From positions 8,240,988 to 8,304,987 of the forward strand of contig OU696576.1 of NCBI GenBank assembly GCA_916048095.2: DNA of 64,000 nucleotides. Direction: 5' to 3'. The first letter of the stretch is position 1, and each line of letters opens with the position of its first letter. Of this stretch, positions 25,595-36,122 are shown one piece after another. Both the position numbers and the translations under genes were made by a program. The notes beneath the pieces are model-generated. The model did no database searches, was not told the DNA's origin, and saw only the letters and a program-made list of their open reading frames with translations. The DNA is from Sacculina carcini. Taxonomy: Eukaryota > Arthropoda > Thecostraca > Sacculinidae.

Positions 25595-25690
25595 CCTCTC
25601 GCGGTCGATACGGGATCCGGATGGAGCTGCAGTTACCAGATCCTGGTTCTGGCGGCAGCATGCAAGCGTGCAGCTTGTATCAGCGCCGAT
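25595..25690 (-). CDS. Candidate internal exon of an unrecognised gene
   Basis: A 96-bp segment lies between the acceptor ATTTTCCCGTAG and the donor GTGAGT, phase 0 at both ends. Only one minus-strand frame is open: IGADTSCTLACCRQNQ then DLVTAAPSGSRIDRER. The family is not recognised. A plus-strand frame also runs through this block (25668-25937) without splice support, so the strand is not certain. Confidence 0.4.
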
Positions 25691-25974
25691 CTACGGGAAA
25701 ATCGTGCATGAGCGTATAAATGACAGTCAAGAGCAAGGCAAGTGGCCCTCTGCTGATTGTGTCGTGTCTTCGCTCCAACACGCGTCATATCACGAAATAC
25801 CAGCGCCGGTAGCGTCTTTAATTGCGGCTAATTACATCTACACAAGCGCACATCACGTAAACACAAACACAAACGCATTGTGCGATTGCTTGCACACGAA
25901 CGCCGGCTCAAACAATACGGTAGCCGTGTTCAATTGACATGTTCACAAGGGCAGACACATGCTCGCAATGAGGA

Positions 25975-26165
25975 CGCCGCGGTAAGCAGAGCCGAGCCCG
26001 GCTGGCCAAGTTGCACTTGCACGACGAGCGCGGCCACGACCACAACAAGACTGGTCAGTCGGTATCGACGACAACGTCGGCGTAGCAACGTCGCAACCGA
26101 CGATGTCGTTCGACGATGGTGTCGAGCAATCGACAACAGGCCGCACCGAGCCGCCCGAGGCCCTC
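25975..26165. other. GC-rich, coding-like block, strand unresolved
   Basis: The plus strand reads SRARLAKLHLHDERGHDHNK up to a TAG, with G or C at nearly every third position, and then SQPTMSFDDGVEQSTTGR in another frame. Minus-strand frames are also open. The composition is that of host exons, not of the AT-rich surroundings. No complete model could be made. Confidence 0.3.
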
Positions 26166-26214
26166 CTCACACACACACACACACATACAGACACATATAG
26201 ACAGACAAACACAC

Positions 26215-26349
26215 AGAGAGGAGCGCGCGCGCATCTGAACCAGCATCGGCGCCGCCTCGTGGGTCCGTGACATTCTGACGAGCGTCGCCGAACGGAACTT
26301 GAGCACTTCCGATCTTCCGGCAGCTCGGACATAGTTCCATGTCGGTCAT
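26215..26349 (-). CDS. Candidate first coding exon (Cys-x2-Cys protein, unrecognised)
   Basis: A minus-strand ATG at 26349 opens 45 codons beginning MTDMELCPSCRKIGSAQVPF and ends at a GTGTGT donor in phase 0. That phase is compatible with the candidate exon at 25690-25595. GC-rich codon third positions support coding. A CPSC pair hints at half of a zinc site; function is unknown. Confidence 0.35.
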
Positions 26350-26351
26350 GT

Positions 26352-27708
26352 TCCCTTCTCTTTCGCTATATACATATGTATACGAACTTTTTGACGTGTA
26401 TGATGTAAGAGATGAAGCACAAATGATGGCTACTTCAGTCAACCGTTTCATATAGTTACTTCTACAGTAAATTGCGAAGATCAGTGGTCAAATGCAAGAC
26501 CGTAACTGACATCTCAATATTGTACTGCACAAGACAAAACGTCAGCACTCAAAACGACTGAGACTATATCGGCTCATCGAATTTAATCCGATTGAGGTTG
26601 AAATATATTCAGAACAGGCAACGTATGGAGATACGGTGGAGTTTAGTCGCAAGCAATGTTACGTGGTCAAAGCGATGTTGGGCGTGTGACCAAGTTTGAT
26701 CAATTTCACAATAAAAATCATAATTAATAATGTCATGTCAAAAAATGTATTATCGAGATTTTTGCAACCTCATGCCTTCATTAGGAAAATATATTTATAT
26801 ATCTCCTCCGACGATGTTTAATGTTTTCCAATGAGCAAAGAGTTTTATCTACAGGAAAAAATAGATAGCATATATAATTTTAGAAATCGTTTTCACTAGA
26901 AATCTCGCACCCCCGATTAAGATTACCTGCCATAAATTTTAGCAGAGCTCATAAACACGTAAAATATAAGTAAAATATAACATTGACATATTGGCAAACG
27001 TAAAAACGGATAAATTCATCTAGGAAAACTTGCAATATTGACCACATGCGCCACACACACACACACACGCAGATACACACACCGAATCGAAAACCAGTGA
27101 AAAATATATTGATGACACCAAAAAAGCCGCACACTAGCCAGCGCGCACAAACATCATTCAGTAACTTGCATAAAACAAAGGAAAACAAACAAAAGAAATA
27201 AGGTGAAAGATGAATGGACGCAAACACACACACACACACAAACAAACATGTAGGGAATTTTTCTAACAAATCTAAGATATTTATAGATAATTGTTAACCG
27301 ATTATATTTCATTAACAAAACAATGAGAGTTTATTAGTCCTTTCAAAAGCGACGCCGTAAGAGAAATCGGAATTCACTTCTCAAAAGATATCTCCAGCGA
27401 ACAAAACTAATAGAAAAAAGTGGAAATTTCGAGAAAAAAACGTTGCACCGCAAGGGGCACATTGTTTCAAAAATCGAAAAACATCAACCCACTAAACAAG
27501 CCTCCCCAGAACAAAACCAACAAAAACACACACACAAACACACGTGTTTGAAGCCGCAACAATGTCAACGCAAACAAAAACCACCGATCACCAACAAAAT
27601 GCATGAATAGTAGAGATAAAAATAAATACGCGGCAAGCACACGAAGACACAAAATAGTTGGCAAAACTACCGCGGCGTGGCGCCACTGTCGGTGAAAAAA
27701 TCTCGCGC
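26352..27708. other. Intergenic AT-rich region
   Basis: No gene is recognised. It includes the presumed 3' untranslated region of the minus-strand gene ending at 27709; AATAAA on the minus strand at 27335-27330 is a candidate polyadenylation signal. Confidence 0.4.
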
Positions 27709-27851
27709 TCACATGGAAGCAACGCGGAAGGGCTGAAAAGGTGAATACACGTTGTTCTTCATGTTCTGTTTGATCTTCAGTTGTCGCTTTTCTTGACAGT
27801 CCAAGCATATAAAGGCCACATCGCCACGACCCAAGCTTCTCAGACACTCTG

Positions 27852-27914
<63 letters not shown>

Positions 27915-28248
27915 ACATTCTCGCATACATATGTATATTCAAAAATATTGTAAGAAATTAGCGAAAACCTGACTTTGTCTTTATATCGCTCTTGTATTGA
28001 CAAACTAAACAGCGGCAAAATCGCAATTGGAGATTGAAATTCAATGTGCAAAAAACAGAATTGCACAGACAAATTACAAGCAATAGCAATTGGAAGATAT
28101 ACAATTAAAAAACAAATTCACATGGAATACAAGGAAAAATAAGAATTAGACCAAATTTCCTGTTTAAAAATATCTATAAATTTGCAACAAAAAGTAAACG
28201 TTATACATGTGATTGGCACTGATGCACACGCTCATTCATACGTTAAAA

Positions 28249-28290
<42 letters not shown>

Positions 28291-28767
28291 TACATACAGA
28301 GGCAGAAAGGGTAGAGTGAAATTGATTGGAAGAGAAAATGGAGAGACACGCAGATAACAAGGACGTTACAAGGACAGGGGTTTGTGTCGCAGCACGCTCA
28401 TGATCCGGTAGAAAGTTGAACATCACCACCGACACCAACAGTGTGTGCCACTGACAACGTGTAGATGTCATTGTTACGCCAAAACCAATACTGATAACAC
28501 GCTGACTAATTGACATACCAACACACACACACACACACACACACACACGCGCGCGCGCGCGTAGAAATGAGGCAACAGAAAAGAGGAACGGCGAATGGAA
28601 ATAAGCAATAAGCGGACATCGCGACAATACAATCAGGGCCGATGCGATGTCTTATAATTAGGATTACGCACTTTGAACACGGCAGTGGAGAAGGATGCGT
28701 GTTGGCGTGTAATTTTGCTGAGGCAAAGCGTCTTGCCGCCCCGGCTGGCACACGGCAGGTCCGGTCA

Positions 28768-28812
<45 letters not shown>

Positions 28813-29441
28813 GGTATCTCACATGGGTATCTCGCATTCACTCAACAAGCACACACAGAAAACTGCACGACTGCAAGCGCACACAAACCCGCCTTGCGAC
28901 AATTGGGCTATACTTATGAGAAACGAACCCAACCGTTTCACCTCGCCAGGGAATCGAACCCTGTACCTCTCGAGCACAAAGTGTGCGCTTAGCCACTCGG
29001 CTACTAAGCTACGTTAAGCCCCAACCCGAAAACAATACTTGGGGCCACCATTATAAGAGGTAGAGGTAAGAGGTATGTAAAGCCAGAGCCGTAGCAACCG
29101 CCCCCCGTACACCCCGGCCGGGGGGCCCCCGAATGTTGAGGGACCCCTTTGCTTCACGTATTATGTGATTATATCTAATAAATGCATTCAATATTCACAA
29201 TGGGGGCCCCAAGTGTTGCCTTCGGGGGGGGCATAATTCCTCGCAACGGCTCTGTGTAAAGCACCATTATAAAAGGTCCGACTTTGGAAAAAGGCGCTAC
29301 TGCGCTACTGGGGGTGCAAGACTGGTTCCTAGGGGACGCGAAGCTTCCTGCGAAAAATTCAAGAAAATGCATGTTTTTACCTAAGCTTTATATTTTTTTC
29401 TGGAAAAAACGTTTTGTTGAATCCTGTTAAACAGTGTGCGA

Positions 29442-29507
<66 letters not shown>

Positions 29508-29927
29508 AAAATTAATATTGGATGAGAATATGAATATAAAATAAAGAAGTTTTGTCATTACGTCCTTTGTATTTTTCACTCTTTCAATAGAGCTATCAAG
29601 AATACACGAACTGGCTGCTGATCTGAAAACGGTTCCAACAGTGAAAACAGTTCAAAACCACTGACCTAGAAGAAAATATATGAAAATATATCCTTATAAC
29701 TAAACATAACTTATTTTCTAAAAAACAGCACGCGTGTGTATGTTCGACTGTGCGTGTTTACATGTGTACATGTGCGCGTGTTCGTGTATGTGTATTTGTG
29801 TGCATGTATGTATGTGCGTGTGTTTGTGAAGCAATTCAGAGCCTCTCACACATATATGACCGTGTTAAATACACAACGTGTGCGAGACAAGAGCAAATCG
29901 TGAGTGATGACTTAACGATCCAGTATA

Positions 29928-29971
<44 letters not shown>

Positions 29972-30762
29972 TGGGTGTGTGTGTGTGTGTTTATGTGGGT
30001 GTGTGTGTGTGTGTGTGCGTGTGTGTGTGTGTGTGTGTGCGTCGGCCGAAAGTACACGTACAACCAAACGCAATAGATTACAAACTGCGCCATCTTAGGA
30101 TTGACCAATCACACACACACACACCCACACACACACACACACATAGAGAGAGAAAGAGAGAGAGAGAAAGAGAGAGAGAGAAAGAGAGAGAGCAGACTAA
30201 TGGGATCGACAAGCAGCAATGCAAATTAGCATACGAGTAATTAGTACGTATGTGGGAATAATAATGGTAATGACACGGCCGAGTGTGTTTACATATTACA
30301 AGCGAATATGTGTGTTAGCACGCGTATGATGTGAATGCTGTTATGGGAATGCAGCGAATATCAAACATCAGCAATGAAAAACAACATCACCGCCAACTTG
30401 AAACACAGGGTGAAGAGAACCGTGGTTATAAGAGGGTATTTCTTAGGGCCCGTCTTCTATACTTTACGTGTAATTTTCCCCGGATATAATAGACTTTTTC
30501 TCCGCTCTTATATCAGGGGTATCCAGTTAAGGTACTGCTGAGAACAACGTAGAGCAAATGATTGACACTATTGAAGATAATTTCAATAAAATATGAAAAG
30601 GAATTGAACGCTTGAACAGATTGACCAAACAAGGCAACGAAGATAACATTCCGATAACAAGAGCAGCAAGGAAGTTGGAAAATTCATGGAAATTGACAGA
30701 AGCAAAACAACGTTGTCCAAGAAAATATTTGAATCGGAAAGAAACACAAGGACGTGTATATG

Positions 30763-30832
<70 letters not shown>

Positions 30833-30926
30833 TCTGTGTGTGTGCGTGTGTGAAAGTAAAACTACACACATACACACAAACACTAATGCTGTAAATAACA
30901 TTCCGTCAATGTCAGATTGATGGCCC

Positions 30927-30990
<64 letters not shown>

Positions 30991-31492
30991 CTCATGCATC
31001 CGACGTATACACATGTGTTTACATTAATCATAACATTACATTAATAACATAGCATTACACCATGGAGAATATGTCGGATTACATGCATAGTAGTGATTGC
31101 ATAAGATCGCATTGTGATTAGCACAGATCAAACACTACAAAGCGCTAGGTAATACGCCTCAAGCAGTGGCGGCAGCAGGAAGGGGGGCTTGTAGGACTGA
31201 AGCCCCACGAAAAATGCGTCAAGCCTGCCCTGATCACCCTCACAAATAATCCTGACCATAAACATTAATGTTGAGTGTAGTTCCTCATGTTTTACCAAGC
31301 CTCCACATCTTTTCCCTTAGCCCCCCCTCCTCAACGGAAAAATCCTGGCAACGCCACTGGCCCCCAGCTAATGTGATGGCGACTGGAAATAGCAGCGTTG
31401 CTTGATCAAACCAGATCGCACCCCGGCCGACACCAATGAAAAAGCCGACCGTATAGAAGCGGCGGCTGGTGGAGAAAAGCGAAAGTACACTT

Positions 31493-31541
<49 letters not shown>

Positions 31542-32913
31542 TACTTGGAGGAACAAACAGAGAACAAGAGACAATGAGAGAGGAGGAGAGAGAAAGAGAG
31601 AGTAAGAGAGGAAGAACAAGGAAGAGAACGATGACTTTCACTGCGAGTTAAACTGGTGCCGCTAAGCGACCGGCTACAATACACAGCGCATAATCAACAA
31701 GAACAATCACCAATCATAATCACTGGAAGCAATAATACACGATTCATTAGTCATCGGATACAATCCCCAATCATGATCATTGAGCAACAGTCGCGTGATA
31801 GTGATAAACTCACAATGGCATCCCAGGAGCAGCTCATCCTATGTACACTTGCTTGGAACACCCTTAGAACCTTGGTAACCAGCAAAAGACGTGCGCTGCA
31901 TTAAACCGTGCTCTGCTCTGCGTTAAATCGTCTCTACACATGCTTGTGCTCCGCGCACAGTATAGCATTCGTTACAGGTGATGTCGCATCTCAAGGGAGC
32001 ACTTGGCTGCTGCATCGATCCAGACCAGGTCGGCCTCGTAGCTAGAACGCTCGCTTTGTGTACGAGTGGTCTGGGGTTCGATTCCCTGGCGAGGTGAAAC
32101 GGTTGGGCTCGATTCTCAAGACGTAAAGTCCAATTGCCGCTTGGCGGGTTTCGTGTGCACTTGCAGTGGTGTAGTTTTCTGTGTGTTGTTAGTGACTGGC
32201 CCGTGTGTGTGTGGCGGCCGGACCTGCGGTGTGCCAGCCGGGGTCGCAAGTGGCTTTAACGAATGCTGACCAGCTTGCCTGAGGGCATACATCTAAAGAA
32301 ATCCAAGTTTTCCGCGACATATTGACACATAGACCCGCCCACCTACAATGACATGCAACTCCAATTCCACTGAATACAACGGCAACTCGGATCAACCGCC
32401 CATCCACAGACGCGAGCACACATGCTAATTGAGGGAGCTAGGGAAATTGCGGCCCGGGTATGTTTGGTCTCGCTTCAGTCCCCATTCTCTTTCTCTTTCC
32501 TAACTAACCTAATCTGACATAGAGAGAGATGGAGAGGCGGGACAGAAGCGAGACCAAATGTATCCCCCTCGTGGTTGCCTTAGTTGAGTATTCCTGCCAC
32601 GACACGACACCAAATAGTCATGGCGTCGAGCTAGTCTAGCTAGTCATCTCGGCGGCTTTCCTTCAGACAAATTCACGTCATCACACGACTGCCGGCTAAA
32701 ATGTCGCAGTCGTCAACGCAACGACACATCGCCTAGCCTGACATATCCACTGTAGGCAACCACTCAACCGCCTCATACGAGAGAGAAACAGACACACACA
32801 CACACACACACACACTGAATATTGAAAGACCACCAAGAGATACACACGACCCACACAACACTAGGAAGTAGAGAAGCGAAAAAATAGCAAAACACACACA
32901 CACACTAACACAT

Positions 32914-32946
<33 letters not shown>

Positions 32947-33099
32947 GACAGACAGACATACGGCAGAAAGTGGGTGCGAATAATGTAATGGCGGTGGAAA
33001 GCACGTGGCTCGGCGGATAATGACAATATCCCCAGAGAACACGACTGCATGATAGCACAGCGAGGGGAGGGAACATCAGCACGCATCAGCAGTCGCGAC

Positions 33100-33136
<37 letters not shown>

Positions 33137-35598
33137 GTGCAAATGAACATCCATCTGCCGAGAAGAGATTGGCATATCGCAATAGTGTCATTAACCAATG
33201 CAATATACAGGCTCGGCAAGTCAAACCAACGCTGATGCAATGCAACACAATTATTTGGACGCATTGCATACATTACTACACAATGCAGATTAGGAGATAC
33301 TGTATACTGGTACTGGTACAAACTGCATACTAATACACTAATGGTCAAATTCTATGCGAAAACGTGGTCCGTTAAAGAAATAGACTACAACCACCGCCTT
33401 GTCAACCACGAAACACAACACACACACACAACACACACACAACACACACACACACACAATTAATTATAGGAAAAGATTAACGCAGGAAATTGTCAACCGA
33501 ATCACAACACAAATGTTCTAACAGAAGTACGATTTCTGGAAGACAGGAGCTACGAGAATTTGACTTCTCATTTTTGCAGAAACAACTCGGTGAGAACATA
33601 CACACACACACCTTTGTGTGCTGATTTGTTGCAGGTGGCACAGCCGACTGTTGATGAGAGTTCGCCAGCAGTGATGTAGCATCGACTGCAAATGGGACAG
33701 TATTTGAGCTTCTTCCACAATCTGCAACACACACACACACACAGGTTATTGATTTGCATCTATTTGTTCATTGAGTGTTTCGCATTGTGTTGGTCTAGGT
33801 CAGGGGTTCTTGGCACCGGGGGTGCTTATACTCCCTAGGGGTGTGAACCCGGCGTCTAAGAAGTGCGAAGTTTCCTGTGAAAAATTAAAAATAAATATGT
33901 TTTTACACATGCTTTACATTTTTGGTGGAATGTTTTTGCTATATCTTCTTAGAGGAACTTTGAGCTATATGAATGAATACTGAATAAAAACTGTTTTGAC
34001 ATTGCGTCGTTTGTATTTAAATCGTTCTCATCTAGTTATCCAGAATACAGGAGGGTGCAAGAAGTGACTGCTGGTGTGAATACGATGAGAACAATGAGCA
34101 AGGTTGAGAACCACTGGTCTAGATGAATCATGTTTGTTTTGTCTTGTTTCTTAGTCAGCCGCGCTCAATAAATATTTACAATAAAAACGCCCACACACAC
34201 ATACATTGTCGAAATCACATAGGATAATTTGTCAATAGTCACAGCCGCCAGCCACGTTGAGCGGAAGATCCTTGAGTAAAGTTGAAAAAAGAACAGAAAT
34301 AACGTATAACCGGTAGCTGAAAGATATGGAATATCATCGGACAAAATTGTAAATCGCTTGATGCTAAGACCTAATGCCGAAACGTATTATGCTCTGAAAT
34401 CAAATATACCCGGGTAGGTAATGCGGTGGTTGGTAAACTGTGTGTGGGAAATTACCAACTGGTGGAAAATGGAGCGGTCGACAAGCGGGGAATTAAAGGC
34501 CGGGTAGAAGAACAAATTTGTGCAATTTCTCACAGCTGTTGTGGAAAATCAATATTATTGGTCATAAACGAGTGGGAAATCAGAGAGAAAGGTTGCATAC
34601 CACTGAGGTTGTTGTTAGTTGTAAGAATACATAGTATTGAACTTTTATGTAAGAAGGCGCACCTTGAAACTGTGTTGTTGTTCTTCAATAAGGAATCTCA
34701 TGGAGTAAAGGTGGTCGTCCAGGTATTCTCATATTATGGAAGATTGGTACCATGAATGAATGCTTTAGACCAGGGGTTGTTAACCGGAGGTGCCCACGCC
34801 CTAGGGGATGCCAGCCTGGTTCCTAGGGGTGCGAGGATTCCTGTAATATTTTCAAAGAAGATAAATGTTTTAGACATGCTTTATATTTATTCCTCAAAAA
34901 ACTTTGCTTAATCCTTAAAGGAACTTTAAGATGTATGATTAATTATTGAATATAAACAGACTTGTTATTACGTCGTTTGTATTCAAATCTTATTTATACA
35001 TTGGAAAAAAATCCAGGAGTGTGAGAAATGACAGTTGATTTGAAAAGGATGCGAATACTGAACAAGTTGTAACTTCCATCCCACGATTATAACTTCCTCG
35101 ACAACTTTGTATGCTGGAAGACAAAGATCACGTGAGAAACAAATAATACAGCCTACCGCTAACGTTAATAGCGTATCAAGGTGATACTTTCTTAGCGCAT
35201 CACCTTGTCAACATATCTATCTGCATTGCAAGCGCATTCAGTGACAGTTGAGCAAACACCGCAATAGATGCGGTCAATACGCGCGCAATAAGAAAACGAT
35301 ATGCAAATAATATGCAGATAATATTGCAACCACCACACACACACACACACAAACATACAAACTAAAGATGGACCACCTTTCACCTGGTCATCCGTCATCA
35401 TTGATTAATAGCCATTCAAGAGACGAATTATTGTGCATATCTGTGCCACACCTACGCACACACACACAAACGCGTACACAGTGACCTCAGCAAAGATCAC
35501 CACACACACACATACAGACACACATACACACTTGCGCAGGTGAACCAGCAGCTGTAGGTTGCCGGTCGCAGTCATTCGCCGTACGGCGTTCACGGCGA
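27709..35598 (-). CDS. Unrecognised C-terminal zinc-finger protein (three exons)
   Basis: Three minus-strand exons join in consistent phase: 35598-35532, 33721-33612 and 27848-27709 (stop TGA). The joined landmarks are AVNAVRRMTATGNLQLLVHL, LWKKLKYCPICSRCY, VGCATCNKSAHKECL and VAFICLDCQEKRQLKIKQ. The codons split by introns give Lys (AA|A) and Glu (G|AG), so all three pieces fit. The spacing C-x2-C-x2-C, C-x2-C, H-x2-C and C-x2-C resembles a PHD- or RING-like cross-brace domain close to the C-terminus. The protein family is not recognised. Each acceptor is preceded by a TG tract on the sense strand. Exons upstream of 35598 are uncertain; a 48-bp piece at 35685-35638 fits in phase but has a poor acceptor. 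Confidence 0.55.
27853..27911. repeat. (AC)n upstream of the last zinc-finger exon
   Basis: A 59-bp AC array immediately precedes, in the sense direction, the TTACTCAG acceptor at 27849. Confidence 0.95.
28253..28286. repeat. (AC)n microsatellite
   Basis: AC array followed by CATACATACATA. A further AC array lies at 28521-28548, passing into a CGCG run. Confidence 0.9.
28658..29012 (-). mobile_element. SINE family 1 copy with internal microsatellite
   Basis: On the minus strand the tRNA-like head (AGCCGAGTGGCTAAG, GGGTTCGATTCCC) is followed by GGCGAGGTGAAACGG, an internal (TG)n and then GTGTGCCAGCCGGGGCG. The TG array (plus strand 28767-28810) sits between head and core. The 3' end, GTTCAAAGTGCGTAAT, matches the 1000-1229 copy. 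Confidence 0.82.
29255..29675 (+). mobile_element. hAT MITE (family of 33801) with inserted (TA)n
   Basis: GGTTCCTAGGGGACGCGAAG, TTCCTGCGAAAAATTC, TTACGTCCTTTGTATTTTTC and AAAACCACTGACCTAG follow the order of the copies at 33801 and 34771. A TA array of about 60 bp (29443-29502) interrupts it. The left terminus is not clear. Confidence 0.6.
29930..30040. repeat. (TG)n array
   Basis: Interrupted TG array, followed after unique sequence by (AC)n and (GAGAAA)n at 30111-30191. Confidence 0.9.
30423..30510 (+). repeat. Copy of the TTATAAGAG repeat family
   Basis: GGTTATAAGAGGGTATTTCTTAGGG, split here as GGTTATAAGAG and GGTATTTCTTAGGG, plus GTCTTCTATACTTTACGTG and TTTTCCCCGGATATAATAG parallel 63079-63150, the flank of the minisatellite at 62824. 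Confidence 0.6.
30762..30988. repeat. (TC)n(TG)n and (AC)n arrays
   Basis: A TC run passes into TG (30762-30850). An AC array of about 60 bp follows at 30929-30988. Confidence 0.9.
31164..31359. mobile_element. hAT-type MITE, CAGTGGCGG family
   Basis: Termini CAGTGGCGGCAGCAGG and GGCAACGCCACTG are inverted repeats. The flanks GCCTCAAG and GCCCCCAG agree at six of eight positions, compatible with a decayed 8-bp duplication. The body has runs of G and C (AGCCCCCCCTCC) typical of the other copies. Confidence 0.7.
31495..31538. repeat. (AC)n microsatellite
   Basis: A pure AC array, followed by a GAGA-rich stretch up to about 31630. Confidence 0.9.
32030..32265 (+). mobile_element. SINE family 1 copy
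   Basis: GGCCTCGTAGCTAGAACG, GGGTTCGATTCCCTGGCGAG, GTGAAACGGTTGGGCTCG, a short GTGTGTGTGTG, then GGACCTGCGGTGTGCCAG and CCGGGGTCGCAAG. The order and spacing are those of the 28658-29012 copy with a much shorter TG run. Confidence 0.8.
33801..34116. mobile_element. hAT MITE with 8-bp target duplication
   Basis: The left terminus CAGGGGTTCTTGG and the right terminus AGGTTGAGAACCACTG are inverted repeats of hAT type. Flanks GTCTAGGT (33793-33800) and GTCTAGAT (34117-34124) differ at one base. Shared interior landmarks with the copy at 34771 include CATGCTTTA, GGAACTTT and GTCGTTTGTATT. Confidence 0.8.
34771..35072. mobile_element. hAT MITE, second copy of the 33801 family
   Basis: It begins CAGGGGTTGTTAACCGG and shares CCTAGGGG, TTCCTGTAA, GACATGCTTTATA and TTACGTCGTTTGTATTC with its neighbour at 33801. 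The right terminus is diverged. Confidence 0.65.
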
Positions 35599-35699
35599 CT
35601 ACACATACACACGTACACACACACACACACACGGCACTGACAATCTCGTCGTACAGCCCGTCCGGGACAAGGCAGATAGCATTCACTCAGCGTCCTTCT

Positions 35700-36122
35700 A
35701 TTGGTGCGAGTTCGCACGCCGTGCATGTGCATGTGTGTGTGTGTGTGTGCGTGTGTGAGAGGAGCGTGTAGGTGTGCGTGTGAGACAGTGTTGTAAGGTA
35801 AACGTGAACAGATTGACTGGCGTTAGTGGCTGTGACAGTGTGGATTGTCGCGTGGCTCCACCGAACATCGGCTTAAGCAACTGTCAACGAGCAGTGCTGG
35901 CCACCTCTACGTGTGCCACCCATTGTGTCATCGGTGCAAGCGCCTCTACCAGTGTTGTGTGTGTACACACACACGAACACGACCGCCAATACCCGTGATG
36001 TGATCGGCTGCAATCCCTTCGCGAACAACATCTCAACGGCCGCTGAGACCCTAGTGATCTCCGCCCGCCACGGAACGCCAAACTAAAAACAACAATCAAC
36101 AGATCAACTGTGTGGTTGCAAG
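35700..36122 (+). promoter_or_regulatory. Putative 5' region of the secreted-protein gene
   Basis: The stretch just upstream of the ATG at 36123 holds a TG run (35731-35757) and moderately GC-rich sequence. It is the likely 5' untranslated region and promoter, assigned by position only; no clear TATA box is visible. Confidence 0.25.

Noticed and set aside
35638-35685. 48-bp upstream exon of the zinc-finger gene (NAICLVPDGLYDEIV)
   Set aside because: Phase fits, but the acceptor has no polypyrimidine tract and the donor is weak, so it is mentioned only in the gene entry.
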